Shown here: positions 54,776 through 64,000 of the stretch, one piece after another | Position numbering within the stretch: position 1 is the stretch's first letter | Layout: the number at the start of each line of letters is the position of its first letter | Assembly (NCBI RefSeq): GCF_000010305.1 | Contig: NC_012489.1 | Location: 1,922,001-1,986,000 of the forward strand | Origin: Gemmatimonas aurantiaca T-27 | Lineage (GTDB): Bacteria; Gemmatimonadota; Gemmatimonadetes; Gemmatimonadales; Gemmatimonadaceae | Length of the DNA: 64,000 nucleotides | Direction: 5' to 3' | The notes under the pieces: generated by a model | The model's input: the letters and a program-made list of their open reading frames with translations, nothing else | Told to the model about the DNA's origin: nothing | Database searches by the model: none | Program-made: the position numbers and the translations under genes

Positions 54776-56136
54776 CAGTTGCCCCCTTCGGAAATCACAC
54801 CGGCCGCGGTATTGGCCGCGTCAGGCAGTACACCCTGCGCCGCGAGCTTGCGGCGTGACAAGTCGAGACCACGCGCCCGCAGGCGCTCCAAATCTGTTGG
54901 TGCCACCCGGGCACTCGCGGGGCTGATCAGCTTGCCGCGGTCGAGCCACGTCAGCAAGATGGCAATCAGCACCACGTTCAGGCCGAGCAATGCCAGCGTG
55001 AACAAGGGTCCGCGGGTCACACCCAGCGCATCCAGGCCGAGCGAGGCAACCGCAATGATGACGATGTACGCCAGCGCCACCGGCAGCATGATGCTCCAGC
55101 CGAGCGACATGAGCTGGTCGTAGCGGAAGCGCGGCAGCGTCCAGCGCACCCACATGAAGACGAAGATGAAGAAGCCCGTCTTCAGCGCAAAGGCGATCAG
55201 TGTGACCAGCGTCTTGAGCACCGTGAATGGCGCGACGTTGTCCCACTGCGTGAACGGCAGATCCCAGCCACCGAAGAACATGGTCGCCGTGAGCGCGCTC
55301 ACCGTGATCATGTTCGAATACTCGGCGATGAAGAACATCGAGAACTTCATGCCGCTGTATTCCGTGTGATAGCCGGCCACCAGCTCCGACTCGGCTTCGG
55401 GCAAGTCGAACGGCAGGCGGTTGGTCTCCGCAAATGCCGCGACGAGGAACGTGAACCACGCGATGGTCAGCGAGAACACATTCCAGCCCATGCCAGCCTG
55501 CTGCTGCACGATGGTGTTCAGCGAGACATTGCCGGCCAGGAGCAGCACCGGAATGGTCGACATGCCCATCGCGATTTCATACGACACCATCTGCGCGCTG
55601 GAGCGCAGGCCACCCAACAGCGCGTACTTGTTGTTGGACGACCAGCCGGCCAACACCATGCCGTACACACCAAGCGACGAGATCGCGAGCACGAAGAGGA
55701 AGCCCACCGGCACCGGCGCCACCGCCATGTCGATGAGACCCCACGGTGTTGGCAACGGTGCAGCCAGCGGGATCACGGCCCACGTGAGCATGGCCGGAAT
55801 GAACGCGAGCGCCGGCGCAATGATGAAGAGCCACCGATCAGCAAACGGCGGATTGGTCTCTTCCTTCATGAAATTCTTGATACCGTCGGCGACGGGCTGC
55901 AGGATGCCGCCCGGGCCTGCGCGATTCGGACCACGACGATCCTGGAACCACGCCGCCAGCTTGCGCTCGACGAGCGTCAGCATGGCCACCGTGAGCATCC
56001 AGACACCGAACACCACCAGAATCTTGACCACACTGGCGGCGACAAACGTGCCGATCGCCTCGGGTGCCAACTGCGAATCGGCGCGAGGAAACCACGCCGC
56101 CAGATCGATGGCAGCCATCACGGGTCGGGCGATCAT
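54775..56136 (-). CDS. nuoH: NADH-quinone oxidoreductase subunit H
   Basis: This 453-residue membrane subunit forms much of the quinone-binding chamber. The family motifs are ERKLAAWFQDRRGPNRAGP near residue 57, the E-rich FAETNRLPFDLPEAESELVAGY near residue 237 (key acidic residues), and RWTLPRFRYDQLM near residue 337. The C-terminal ~80 residues are longer than in E. coli NuoH and include an extra charged cytoplasmic tail. ATG 56136 overlaps nuoG by 4 bp. Confidence 0.96.
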   Translation of the reverse strand: MIARPVMAAIDLAAWFPRADSQLAPEAIGTFVAASVVKILVVFGVWMLTVAMLTLVERKLAAWFQDRRGPNRAGPGGILQPVADGIKNFMKEETNPPFADRWLFIIAPALAFIPAMLTWAVIPLAAPLPTPWGLIDMAVAPVPVGFLFVLAISSLGVYGMVLAGWSSNNKYALLGGLRSSAQMVSYEIAMGMSTIPVLLLAGNVSLNTIVQQQAGMGWNVFSLTIAWFTFLVAAFAETNRLPFDLPEAESELVAGYHTEYSGMKFSMFFIAEYSNMITVSALTATMFFGGWDLPFTQWDNVAPFTVLKTLVTLIAFALKTGFFIFVFMWVRWTLPRFRYDQLMSLGWSIMLPVALAYIVIIAVASLGLDALGVTRGPLFTLALLGLNVVLIAILLTWLDRGKLISPASARVAPTDLERLRARGLDLSRRKLAAQGVLPDAANTAAGVISEGGN

Positions 56137-57713
56137 ACCGCCACCTCGGCCGTGCTGGTTGCACCGGCGGGCGCCAACGGCAAGCCGCGCAGACCCAGCG
56201 CGTCGTAGTCGAGCCCCGCGAACGTGCTGTGCGTCGCGGCGAGTGCCGCGAACACTTCGGCCGGCAGGTAGAACCGGCCGTTGCCACCGATGGCGGTGAG
56301 CAGGTCGGCCAACACATACCAGGTCGGGCGCGCCACGCCGGGGGCGGTGCGGGCCTGCAGGTAACGCTGCACACGACCACGCAGGTTGGTGAGCGTACCT
56401 TCCTCTTCGAGCGTATTCGTCACCGGCAACACCGCCGAAACCGAGGCCGCGATGGCCGCCGGCAGCGCCGTGCCGATGTACACCACGCTGCTGGCCGCAG
56501 AGAGCTCCGATGCATTGATACCATCGAGCTGGTCACCCACGACAAACACGGCGTCACCGCTGCGGATGGCATCGGTGAACTGCGTGACTTCACTGAACCC
56601 CAGCGAGCGTGCGCCCGTGGCGTTGGCCGCGCGCTCAGCGCGCAGTGCCAGATCCTTGGCGCCCGGCAACACCGACTCGTTGCCACGCGACAGGCGGAAC
56701 ACACCAGTCCCGTTGCGCTCGGCGATCATGCGTTCGAGCAGGAACAGCGATTCGTTGGACAGGTTGGGTGAGGCGATGACCACCAGGCGACGCCCCTCGG
56801 TGACCTGCGCGGCCACCGTGATCGCGTCTTCCCAATCCGACACCTGCAACTGCCCGTTCACACGCACCAGTGGCTGGTCGGCCCGATCACGACGATTGAA
56901 ATCGCGATAGCCCTGACGACCCACTTCGCACATGTAGTACTGGTTCACTTCGTCGTTCGGACGCGGCTTGAGGCGCACCACCACGTTGTCGCGCGTTTCC
57001 GCGACGGCGTTGCACCCCTGACTGCAGCCGGTGCACACGGTGGCCGCGCGATCGAGCTCCCACGCACGCGCCTTGTTCAGGAAGTCCTTCGACAACAGCG
57101 CGCCCACAGGGCACAGGTCGACGACATTGCCCGCCCACGGGTTCGTCAGGTCGTGTCCTTCGGCCTTGCCGATGAACGCACGATCGCCACGCTCGGACAC
57201 ATTGAGCACGGGTTCATGGACGACATCATCCATGAACCGCACGCAACGCGTGCAGAGAATGCAGCGGTTCTGCACATACAGCACATCGCCGCCGAAGTCC
57301 TCGACGGGATTGAAGCGCTTCGGCTCGCGATAGCGCGAATCGGCGCGCCCTTCGGCGAACGTGTAGTCCTGCAGCTCACACTCGCCGGCCTGATCGCAGA
57401 TCGGGCAGTCGAGCGGATGATTGATGAGCAGGAACTCGAGCACACCCTTGCGCGCTTCGAGCGCCTTCGGGGAATGCACATGCACCACCTGTCCTTCGCC
57501 AACGGACGTGGCGCAGGCCGGTGCGAGCTTGGGGAACTTCTCCACTTCCACGAGGCACATGCGGCACACGCCAGCCACCGGAAGTCCCGGATGGTAGCAA
57601 TAGTGCGGCACGAGCACGCCAGCGGACTTCGCCGCTTCCAGGATCGACGTGCCATCCGGTACCGTGACCGGACGCCCTTCGATCGTGAGCGACACCATCT
57701 TCACGTCAGCCAT
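56133..57713 (-). CDS. nuoG: NADH-quinone oxidoreductase subunit G, short form
   Basis: This 526-residue iron-sulfur subunit carries the N1b [2Fe-2S] site (CYHPGLPVAGVCRMC), the N5 site with its His ligand (HPLDCPICDQAGEC), N4 (CILCTRC...CPVGA), and the optional N7 motif (CTGCSQGC plus a later MC). The molybdopterin-type domain that follows is shortened; E. coli NuoG has about 900 residues. ATG 57713 starts 7 bp after nuoF stop and is preceded by GAGGAC. The upstream frame is not coding. Confidence 0.94.
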   Translation of the reverse strand: MADVKMVSLTIEGRPVTVPDGTSILEAAKSAGVLVPHYCYHPGLPVAGVCRMCLVEVEKFPKLAPACATSVGEGQVVHVHSPKALEARKGVLEFLLINHPLDCPICDQAGECELQDYTFAEGRADSRYREPKRFNPVEDFGGDVLYVQNRCILCTRCVRFMDDVVHEPVLNVSERGDRAFIGKAEGHDLTNPWAGNVVDLCPVGALLSKDFLNKARAWELDRAATVCTGCSQGCNAVAETRDNVVVRLKPRPNDEVNQYYMCEVGRQGYRDFNRRDRADQPLVRVNGQLQVSDWEDAITVAAQVTEGRRLVVIASPNLSNESLFLLERMIAERNGTGVFRLSRGNESVLPGAKDLALRAERAANATGARSLGFSEVTQFTDAIRSGDAVFVVGDQLDGINASELSAASSVVYIGTALPAAIAASVSAVLPVTNTLEEEGTLTNLRGRVQRYLQARTAPGVARPTWYVLADLLTAIGGNGRFYLPAEVFAALAATHSTFAGLDYDALGLRGLPLAPAGATSTAEVAV

Positions 57714-57720
57714 GATGTCC

Positions 57721-59049
57721 TCACGCCGCGGAGGCGCGCAGCGCCCCCGGCACGGTGACCTGCGAACGATTCGCCGCGATCTTGGCCTCGAACTCGTGAC
57801 GGAACTTCTTGAGTCCCGACACCACCGGTGTAGCGCAGGAGTCACTCAGCACGCAGATCGTCTTGCCGCTCATGTTGTCGGCGATCGACAGCAGCGTATC
57901 GAGATCTTCCGCCGTGCCCTGCCCGTCACGGATGCGCTCCATGATGCGCGTGGTCCAGGCCGTGCCTTCGCGGCACTGCGAGCACTGCGCGCAGCTCTCA
58001 TGCGCATAGAAACGCGTGAGGCGCGCGATCTGGCGCACCATGTCCTGCCGGTCGTCGAACACGATCACGCCGCCAGAGCCCATCATCGTGCCGACGGCGA
58101 CCATGCCCTCATAGTCCATTAGCGCGCTTTCCGCTTCTTCGCGCGTGAGAATCGGCACCGATGATCCACCGGGGATCACGGCCTTGATTTCACGGCCCGG
58201 CAACGGACCACCACAGAGATCGTACAGGAACTCCTTGAACGGGAATCCCAGCGCGACTTCGTAGTTGCCCGGACGGCTGATGTTGCCACACACCGAAAAC
58301 AGCTTGGTGCCAATGCTCTTCGGATTGTCGGCGCGCCCGAACTGCTTGTACCACTCGGCGCCGTTCTTCACGATGTACGGCACGGCGGTGAGCGTTTCCA
58401 CGTTGTTGATCGTGGTCGGCTTGCCGAACAGTCCCGCCACCGCCGGAAACGGCGGCTTGATGCGCGGATTGCCGCGACGGCCTTCGAGCGAATTCATCAA
58501 CGCGGTTTCTTCACCGCAGATGTATGCGCCGGCGCCACGGTGCACATGCACATCCACGCGCTTGCCCGAGCCCATCGCATTGGCGCCGAGAATGCCGGCC
58601 GCGTAGGCCTCTTCGACGGCCGCGCACACGCGCGCGTACGGTTCGGTGAACTCACCGCGGATGTAGATGTACGCCGTTTCGGCGTAGATGGCATGCGCCC
58701 CCAGCGCGACACCTTCCACGAGTCCGTGCGGCGTCCAGCGCATGATCTCGCGATCCTTGAACGTGCCAGGCTCCGATTCGTCGGCGTTGCAGCAGAGGTA
58801 GTGCGTCTTGCCGTCGGGCTTCATGAATGACCACTTCATGCCCGTCGGGAAACCCGCGCCGCCACGACCGCGCAGCCCCGATTCCTTGACGATGTTCTGG
58901 ATCTCGACCGGATCAGTGGCGAGCGCCTTTTCGAGCGCCTCATAACCACCGCGGGCACGCCACCCAGCGAGTGTGCGTGCCTCGGGATCCCCGAAGTACT
59001 TCGACAGCACCGGCGTTTCGCGCGGGTGCGACGGATGCGGATAGCCCAT
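57721..59049 (-). CDS. nuoF: NADH-quinone oxidoreductase subunit F (FMN/NADH site)
   Basis: This 442-residue flavoprotein subunit oxidises NADH. The FMN/NADH-binding region GLRGRGGAGFPTGMKWSFM is near residue 60, ICGEETALMNSLEGRRGNPR near residue 175, and the N3 cluster ligands in SCAQCSQCREGTAW near residue 347, with a fourth Cys near 392. The length is normal. It shares one base with the nuoE stop. Confidence 0.97.
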   Translation of the reverse strand: MGYPHPSHPRETPVLSKYFGDPEARTLAGWRARGGYEALEKALATDPVEIQNIVKESGLRGRGGAGFPTGMKWSFMKPDGKTHYLCCNADESEPGTFKDREIMRWTPHGLVEGVALGAHAIYAETAYIYIRGEFTEPYARVCAAVEEAYAAGILGANAMGSGKRVDVHVHRGAGAYICGEETALMNSLEGRRGNPRIKPPFPAVAGLFGKPTTINNVETLTAVPYIVKNGAEWYKQFGRADNPKSIGTKLFSVCGNISRPGNYEVALGFPFKEFLYDLCGGPLPGREIKAVIPGGSSVPILTREEAESALMDYEGMVAVGTMMGSGGVIVFDDRQDMVRQIARLTRFYAHESCAQCSQCREGTAWTTRIMERIRDGQGTAEDLDTLLSIADNMSGKTICVLSDSCATPVVSGLKKFRHEFEAKIAANRSQVTVPGALRASAA

Positions 59050-59600
59050 TACTTCAGCTCCGACAGAATGCGTGGCACCGACTCAGGCGTCACGGACTCG
59101 ACGTAGTCGTTGTTGATCTGCACCGGCGTGGCAAAGCCGCAGGCCCCGAGGCATTCCACCTCGATGACCGTGTACTTGCCGTCCGGGCTCGTGAGACCGA
59201 GGTCTTCGCAGCCCGTGTGTTCGAGGAACGCCTTCACCACGTCTTCCGCGCCACACACGTTGCACGGCGTGGTCGTGCAGACCTGAATGAAATACGTACC
59301 GACCGGATGCTGGTGGTACATGGTGTAAAACGTGACCACGCCCTTCACGTAGGCCGGGGTGATTTCGAGCGCGGCGGCCACTTCTTCCATGCCGGCTTCA
59401 CTCACCCAGCCACGGGCGTCTTGCAGCATCCACAGCGCGGGCAGCAGCGCCGCCTGCTTGTGCGGATAACGCGCCAGGATCTTGTCGAGTTCCGCCCGGG
59501 CGGCTCCGACAAACACCGGCTCGTGCGGCTCATCCTGATGATGGCCGTGCGGTGGCGCGGCGACGATGGCGCCGCCGCTGGCAGATGGGCCGTGGCTCAC
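59049..59600 (-). CDS. nuoE: NADH-quinone oxidoreductase subunit E
   Basis: This 183-residue subunit holds the off-pathway N1a [2Fe-2S] cluster, ligated by the cysteines in CTTTPCNVCG and ECLGACGFAP-type sequence (ECLGACGFATP). The N-terminal ~25 residues are a His/Pro-rich linker (PPHGHHQDEPHE) that is not part of the common family core. The start is GTG 59600, overlapping nuoD as GTGA; the longer frame is a shadow. Confidence 0.95.
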   Translation of the reverse strand: MSHGPSASGGAIVAAPPHGHHQDEPHEPVFVGAARAELDKILARYPHKQAALLPALWMLQDARGWVSEAGMEEVAAALEITPAYVKGVVTFYTMYHQHPVGTYFIQVCTTTPCNVCGAEDVVKAFLEHTGCEDLGLTSPDGKYTVIEVECLGACGFATPVQINNDYVESVTPESVPRILSELK

Positions 59601-60904
59601 CGGTCGATCTCTCCCATCACGATGTCGATGCTGGCGTTGATTGCGATCACGTCCGACAGCAAATGGCCTTCGACCATCTTCGGAATGGCGGACAGATTCA
59701 CGAACGACGGCGGACGGATGCGCCAGCGCACCGGCTTCGATGTGCCATCGCTCACGAAGTAGTAGCCCTTCTCCCCCTTCGGGCTTTCCACCGGCACGTA
59801 ACACTCACCAGCCGGTGGACGTGGGCCTTCCATCACGAGCTTGAAATGATGGATCATCGATTCCATCTCACTCGTCGCCTTGTGCTTCGGCGGCAGAATG
59901 AGACGCGGATCGTCGATGTTCACCGGCCCGTCGGGCAGGCGCTTGATGGCCTGCTCGATGATGCGCACGCTCTGCCGCATCTCTTCCACACGCACCAGGA
60001 ACCGATCGTACACGTCACCCGTCGTACCGACCGGCACGTCGAAGTCGTACGTCTCGTAGTCGAGATACGGGAAGTCCTTGCGCACGTCGTATGCCACACC
60101 AGAGGCGCGCAGCATCGGACCCGACAGACCGGCATTGACGGCGTCGTGGGCACTCATCGCGCCCAGGCCCACCGTGCGGCCCGCCCAGATGGCGTTGGTC
60201 TCGAGCATGCGCACGGATTCTTCGAGGGTCTTCGTGAAACCCTTGAGGAATGCCTTGAGCCCGTCGAGCCACCCGTCGGGAATGTCGGCCGCCATACCAC
60301 CCACGCGCGTGGCGGTGGTGGTCAGACGCGCTCCCACCCAGCCTTCGAGCAGGTTGTACACGTTCTCGCGTTCCTGGAACATCCACAGGAACGGCGTGAA
60401 GGCGCCGATGTCCACCGACGTGGTGCCCATCCACACGTTGTGCGAGATGATGCGCGACAACTCCATCAGGATGACGCGCAGCACTTTGCACCGCTCCGTC
60501 ATCCCGACGCCAAACAACCGCTCGGCGCCGAGCGAAAACGCGACGTTGTTCCCGGGCGAGTTGAGGTAGTCCTCACGATCGGTCCACGGGATGATCTGGT
60601 TGTACTGGCGGTACTCACCGATCTTCTCGAAACCACAATGCAGATAGCCGATGTGCGGAATGCAGCGCACGACGGTTTCCCCATCGAGTTCGAGCACCAG
60701 CCGCAACACGCCATGCGTGGCCGGGTGCTGCGGTCCGATGTTGATGAGCATGTGATCCGACGCGAGGTCGGGTTCCGGCACCTGCGGCGATTCAACGGCG
60801 ACCGCACGGCCACCCTGCGCCACGAGCGGCGCACGCAGCGGCTGCCCCTGGGCGTCGAGGCCACTGGTGCCGAGGGCGACTTCGATGGTACGACGGGTGC
60901 TCAT
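59597..60904 (-). CDS. nuoD: NADH-quinone oxidoreductase subunit D
   Basis: This 435-residue subunit lines the quinone pocket. The start of the core, INIGPQHPATHGVLRLVLEL, is near residue 52; the quinone-facing His lies in this GPQHPATHG loop. HIGYLHCGFEKIGE, the SDVIAINASIDIVMGEIDR end and the QERENVYNLLEGWVGAR segment are all typical. The first ~45 residues are a variable extension. ATG 60904 overlaps nuoC by 4 bp. Confidence 0.96.
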   Translation of the reverse strand: MSTRRTIEVALGTSGLDAQGQPLRAPLVAQGGRAVAVESPQVPEPDLASDHMLINIGPQHPATHGVLRLVLELDGETVVRCIPHIGYLHCGFEKIGEYRQYNQIIPWTDREDYLNSPGNNVAFSLGAERLFGVGMTERCKVLRVILMELSRIISHNVWMGTTSVDIGAFTPFLWMFQERENVYNLLEGWVGARLTTTATRVGGMAADIPDGWLDGLKAFLKGFTKTLEESVRMLETNAIWAGRTVGLGAMSAHDAVNAGLSGPMLRASGVAYDVRKDFPYLDYETYDFDVPVGTTGDVYDRFLVRVEEMRQSVRIIEQAIKRLPDGPVNIDDPRLILPPKHKATSEMESMIHHFKLVMEGPRPPAGECYVPVESPKGEKGYYFVSDGTSKPVRWRIRPPSFVNLSAIPKMVEGHLLSDVIAINASIDIVMGEIDR

Positions 60905-61662
60905 TCGCCTTCTCCGAGCTCGCCGTGCGCGGCGCGATCCGCGATGCGGCGCTTCATGTCTTCCGGCAGCGACTCGAAGGCATCGGCGATGGACAACTCC
61001 TCCATCGAGTAACGTGCTTCCGGGTCGGCCGACAGCGCCTGCTTGAGCTGCTCCGAGCGCGAAAAACGGCCACGCAGCGGGAAGTCCTTTCGCAGCGGAT
61101 AGCCTTCGCGATACTGCTCCCACAACAACAGGCGGCGCAGATCGGGGTGACCGGTGAACGTGATGCCGAACATGTCGTAGCACTCACGCTCGAGCCAATC
61201 GGCGCCGGTGTAGATGTCGTACACACTGGCCACGTCGAGCGGGCCGCGCTTGGGCAGCTCCACCTTGAGGCGCAGAAACTGGCGATGCTGCAACGCGCGC
61301 AGGTGCCACACCACTTCGATGGGGCGATCCGCGTCGCGGTACTCGACCGCGGTCACGTCGACCAGATAGTCGTAGCGCTCGGTGGGTTCGTCGTGCAACC
61401 AGCGCACGATGTCATGCAGGCGCGCCTTGGTGACGTACACGATGGTCTCGCCCCACACCACGTCGGTGCGCAGAATGTCTGCACCAAAGCGGGCCTTGAG
61501 TGTGGCGGCAGAGGGATTCGCCGGTGCGCCATGACGTGGCACGTTGACCGGCGTGATCGGCGCGCCGTTGGCATCGGCGGCCACGGCGGCGTGCACCACC
61601 GGCGTCGTGGGGACGTCAGCGCTGGTCGATGCCGCAGCGGCGGCAGGAACCGGCGCGGTCAC
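60901..61662 (-). CDS. nuoC: NADH-quinone oxidoreductase subunit C
   Basis: This 253-residue subunit (30-kDa type) of the peripheral arm has the family signature [20 protein letters not shown] near residue 175, followed by [20 protein letters not shown]. An Ala/Pro/Val-rich extension of ~55 residues precedes the core. The start is GTG 61662, overlapping the nuoB stop as GTGA. It is a separate gene from nuoD, not the E. coli NuoCD fusion. Confidence 0.94.
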   Translation of the reverse strand: MTAPVPAAAAASTSADVPTTPVVHAAVAADANGAPITPVNVPRHGAPANPSAATLKARFGADILRTDVVWGETIVYVTKARLHDIVRWLHDEPTERYDYLVDVTAVEYRDADRPIEVVWHLRALQHRQFLRLKVELPKRGPLDVASVYDIYTGADWLERECYDMFGITFTGHPDLRRLLLWEQYREGYPLRKDFPLRGRFSRSEQLKQALSADPEARYSMEELSIADAFESLPEDMKRRIADRAAHGELGEGE

Positions 61663-62297
61663 GGGGCCGAGCGAGTCTGATGGACCGAGTTGCCGAACGG
61701 CTCCGACAGTTCGTCGATGCGCGACGGAGGGATGTACAGCTGACTCGTCGGATCCGGATCGATCTCGACGTGTCGGGTGCTGTCCTTGAGACGCTCCTGC
61801 ATGACCTTCTTCTGGAGCATGATGATGGCGTGCATCAACGCTTCCGGGCGCGGCGGGCAGCCGGGCACGTAGACGTCGACGGGGATGATCGTGTCGATCC
61901 CCTGCACCACGGCGTAGTTGTCGAACATGCCACCGGTGGACGCGCAGGCGCCCATCGAGATGACCCACTTGGGCTGTGGCATCTGCTGGTAAATGCGTCG
62001 CAGCACCGGGGCCAGCTTGAGCGGCACCCGACCGGCGCACAGCAGCACGTCGGCCTGGCGCGGCGAATAACTCAGCCGCTCCATGCCAAACCGCGAGAGA
62101 TCGAAGCGGCTGGCCGCTGTCGCCATGAACTCGATGGCGCAGCAGGCCGTGCCGAAGGGCATGGGCCAGAGTGAGCCGGCGCGGCCCCAGTTGACGAGGA
62201 AATCGAGGCGCGTGGTGATCCAGCCGTCGTGCCCACCGGCATCGACGTGCGTGATCGCGGATGCGCCGCGTCCCTCTGCAGACGGAATCAGTCCCAC
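61659..62297 (-). CDS. nuoB: NADH-quinone oxidoreductase subunit B (N2 cluster)
   Basis: This 212-residue subunit carries the terminal N2 [4Fe-4S] cluster that reduces quinone. The tandem cysteines lie in [10 protein letters not shown] near residue 50, and the other ligands in [13 protein letters not shown] and [11 protein letters not shown]. The start appears to be GTG 62297, 10 bp inside nuoA; no better ATG is nearby before the core. The C-terminal ~40 residues extend beyond the core fold. Confidence 0.95.
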   Translation of the reverse strand: MGLIPSAEGRGASAITHVDAGGHDGWITTRLDFLVNWGRAGSLWPMPFGTACCAIEFMATAASRFDLSRFGMERLSYSPRQADVLLCAGRVPLKLAPVLRRIYQQMPQPKWVISMGACASTGGMFDNYAVVQGIDTIIPVDVYVPGCPPRPEALMHAIIMLQKKVMQERLKDSTRHVEIDPDPTSQLYIPPSRIDELSEPFGNSVHQTRSAP

Positions 62298-62692
62298 GTC
62301 AGCGCCCCCTTCTTCCAGACGTAGACGAAGCCCACCACGAGAATCGCCACAAAGACGAGCATCTCACCAAGGCCGAAGAACGACAGTTGTCCGGCGGGGC
62401 ACACGCCATTGACCATGGGCACGGCGCACGAGAGTTGCCGGTAGTACACGCCCCAGGGGATCATGAACACCGTCTCGATATCGAAGACGATGAAGAGCAT
62501 GGCCACCAGATAAAACTTGACCGAAAAGCGCTCACGCGCGTCGCCCAAGGGGGTGATGCCGGACTCGTACGGAATGGACTTTACCGGCGTGGGCTGCGCT
62601 TTGATCGTCATGTGCGAGATGCCGAGGATCAGCACCGCGTTCAGGACGACAAAACCGAGGAGCAGCAGGACCGGGAGAAAAGTGCGTAGCAT
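62288..62692 (-). CDS. nuoA: NADH-quinone oxidoreductase subunit A
   Basis: This 134-residue membrane subunit has three helices and heads the 14-gene complex I operon. [16 protein letters not shown] near residue 43 and the [21 protein letters not shown] helix (acidic pair DIE) are hallmarks. A loop between helices 2 and 3 contains two cysteines ([12 protein letters not shown]), which is unusual for NuoA and might form a disulfide on the outer face. I chose ATG 62692 because it begins directly at the first helix. Confidence 0.95.
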   Translation of the reverse strand: MLRTFLPVLLLLGFVVLNAVLILGISHMTIKAQPTPVKSIPYESGITPLGDARERFSVKFYLVAMLFIVFDIETVFMIPWGVYYRQLSCAVPMVNGVCPAGQLSFFGLGEMLVFVAILVVGFVYVWKKGALTWD

Positions 62693-62733
62693 CGCGTTGT
62701 GGTACTTCCTGGGTACTTCGTGAAAGAATTCAC

Positions 62734-62796
62734 AAAGAGAGTGCCGGAAGCTACCAAAGGGACCGGAATCCCTCAACGGCATGTGGCACTCTCTTT
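62734..62796. repeat. 12-bp perfect inverted repeat flanking the nuo promoter candidate
   Basis: AAAGAGAGTGCC (62734-62745) is repeated inverted as GGCACTCTCTTT (62785-62796), 39 bp apart. The arms bracket the predicted -35/-10. It could be a pair of operator half-sites or fold as a stem in a longer transcript. Confidence 0.75.
62748..62776 (-). promoter_or_regulatory. promoter candidate for the nuo operon
   Basis: On the minus strand TTGAGG (62771-62776) and TAGCTT (62748-62753) are spaced by 17 bp, placing transcription start near 62741 and leaving a ~50-nt leader. It lies between the arms of a 12-bp inverted repeat. Confidence 0.5.
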
Positions 62797-62922
62797 TGTC
62801 TCGCTGCGGGGGCGCCGGCGCACGGCGGCCGTAGCACGGGCCCAGACGGCCCTCTAAGTTACCGACCGGTGCGCCGTCGGTTCACGGCCGAAATTCTCTC
62901 ACCCTTTTGCCCGACCCGCCTC

Positions 62923-63477
62923 ATGGGGCTCTGCTCTGACCGCTGGATCACGCGCATGTCGCGCGAACACGGCATGATCGAACCGTTCGAGGACCGTCAG
63001 GTCCGCCAGGGGGTCATCTCCTATGGCGTCAGCTCCTACGGCTATGACATGCGGGTGGCCCGCGAGTTCAAGATCTTCACCAACGTGCTGAGCTCGGTGG
63101 TGGACCCGAAGGCGTTCGATCCGAAGAGCTTCGTGGAGTTCGAGGGGGACGTTTGCATCGTGCCCCCCAACTCGTTTGCCCTGGCGCGCAGCGTGGAATA
63201 TTTCCGTATTCCGCGCAATGTGCTCACGCTGACCGTCGGCAAGAGCACCTACGCCCGCTGCGGTATCATCACGAACGTGACCCCGTTCGAGCCCGAGTGG
63301 GAGGGGTACGTGACCCTCGAGATCTCCAATACCACCCCGCTCCCGGCCAAGATCTACGCCAACGAAGGGATCGCGCAGGTGGTGTTCTTCACGGGCGACG
63401 AGCCCCCTGAGGTCAGCTATGGGGACAAGAAAGGCAAGTACCAGGGGCAGCACGGCGTGACGCTGCCGCGGATCTAG
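62923..63477 (+). CDS. dcd: dCTP deaminase
   Basis: This 184-residue homotrimeric enzyme converts dCTP to dUTP, feeding thymidylate synthesis. The start is [24 protein letters not shown] 62923 gives the common family N-terminus, while the open frame reaches to 62869. [23 protein letters not shown] and the catalytic-Glu segment [19 protein letters not shown] are typical, with AQVVFF near the end. Whether it also hydrolyses dUTP (bifunctional type) cannot be settled by eye. It is divergent from nuoA. Confidence 0.95.
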   Translation: MGLCSDRWITRMSREHGMIEPFEDRQVRQGVISYGVSSYGYDMRVAREFKIFTNVLSSVVDPKAFDPKSFVEFEGDVCIVPPNSFALARSVEYFRIPRNVLTLTVGKSTYARCGIITNVTPFEPEWEGYVTLEISNTTPLPAKIYANEGIAQVVFFTGDEPPEVSYGDKKGKYQGQHGVTLPRI

Positions 63478-63489
63478 GCGGCCACCAAG

Positions 63490-64000
63490 ATGATCCCCGC
63501 GCTGCTTCGGTCTTTTGACCTGCGACGGGATCAGCGCGATCCGGAAGCCATCCACGAGGCGGTGGAAGCCGGGGTGCGTTCGGCCGGTACCAATCTGTGG
63601 GTGCTCATTTTTGCCATTTTCATCGCCTCGATCGGCCTGAACGTCAATTCGACGGCGGTCATCATCGGGGCGATGCTCATTTCGCCGCTCATGGGGCCCA
63701 TCGTCGCGGTGGGCTATGGCGCTGGGGTGAGCGATTTCGCGCTCATCAAACGGGCGTTCCGCACGCTCGCGCTTTTCGGCCTGATCAGCCTCGCCACAGC
63801 GACGATCTACTTTCTCCTGACGCCGCTGGCGCAGGCCCAGTCGGAGCTGCTCGCCCGGACCACACCCACGCTCTGGGACGTGCTCATCGCGTTCTTTGGC
63901 GGTGCGGCCGGTATCGTCGCACTCACACGGCGGGAGACCTCCAATGTCGTGCCGGGGGTGGCCATCGCCACAGCCCTGATGCCGCCCATGTGTACCGCTG
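63490..64000 (+). CDS. DUF389-family membrane protein, cut by window end
   Basis: The reading frame starts at ATG 63490, 12 bp after dcd, and is open to the end of the window (170 codons). After ~35 polar residues come hydrophobic segments typical of DUF389: [20 protein letters not shown], then [38 protein letters not shown] and [16 protein letters not shown]. The conserved [11 protein letters not shown] and ATALMPP motifs identify the family. Its function is unknown (a bacterial integral membrane family). The C-terminus lies beyond the window. Confidence 0.88.
   Translation, partial: MIPALLRSFDLRRDQRDPEAIHEAVEAGVRSAGTNLWVLIFAIFIASIGLNVNSTAVIIGAMLISPLMGPIVAVGYGAGVSDFALIKRAFRTLALFGLISLATATIYFLLTPLAQAQSELLARTTPTLWDVLIAFFGGAAGIVALTRRETSNVVPGVAIATALMPPMCTA

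Overview
The window is 64 kb of GC-rich bacterial chromosome. It looks like a diderm with lipopolysaccharide (Kdo synthesis, Lpt transport), a complete 14-subunit complex I, menaquinone made by the futalosine route, and genes packed into long operons with 1-4 bp start/stop overlaps. The protein repertoire and recurring features, such as the 'RASELD...AAIEAGIS' N-terminal module in a small membrane protein, fit Gemmatimonadota (a Gemmatimonas-like organism). That assignment is an inference from gene content, not from a database search.

Layout. Bases 1-8142 are transcribed rightward: the end of der, then plsY-gpsA-merR-surE-pcm, an acidic repeat-bearing protein, apt, a small secretin-N-like membrane protein, tRNA-Arg(CCU) and a TPR membrane protein that ends at a strong terminator. 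Bases 8206-8520 hold no gene but carry a 28-bp dif-like XerCD site with DnaA-box-like sequences beside it. From 8521 to 62692 nearly everything is transcribed leftward, so the two gene blocks converge on the dif site, as expected at a replication terminus.

The leftward block contains these units, read from its 5' ends. (1) The nuoABCDEFGHIJKLMN operon (62692 down to 48322), with a phosphomannomutase/phosphoglucomutase and a UPF0182 membrane protein beyond it. (2) sucC-sucD, followed by a hairpin, an EIIA-like/CBS protein and ndk. (3) yceD-rpmF-plsX-fabH-fabD-fabG-acpP-fabF, for phospholipid and fatty-acid synthesis; plsX complements plsY and gpsA at the left end. (4) mqnE-mqnA-mqnC-ispF, for the menaquinone head group and isoprenoid precursor, then a DedA protein, an XerD-type recombinase, a lipoprotein inserted between duplicated xer 3' ends, and a trpG/pabA glutaminase. 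(5) A 17.5-kb run from kdsB to dapF: kdsB-pyrG-kdsA-kdsC-kdsD-lptC-lptA-lptB-rpoN, four glycan/envelope genes (two GT2, one GT4, one flippase-like), a YfhO-type membrane protein, and dapF. It has a convincing promoter at its head and a terminator at its tail.

TerC, at 26264, is the one rightward gene inside the leftward block. At the right end dcd and a DUF389 membrane protein run rightward off the window.

Most of the window is core metabolism. The most interesting parts are the dif/terminus segment, the 636-bp segment bounded by direct repeats at the xer 3' end, the tRNA remnant next to tRNA-Arg, and several architectural oddities (LptB extension, large LptA-like lipoprotein, CX5CX2C MqnE).
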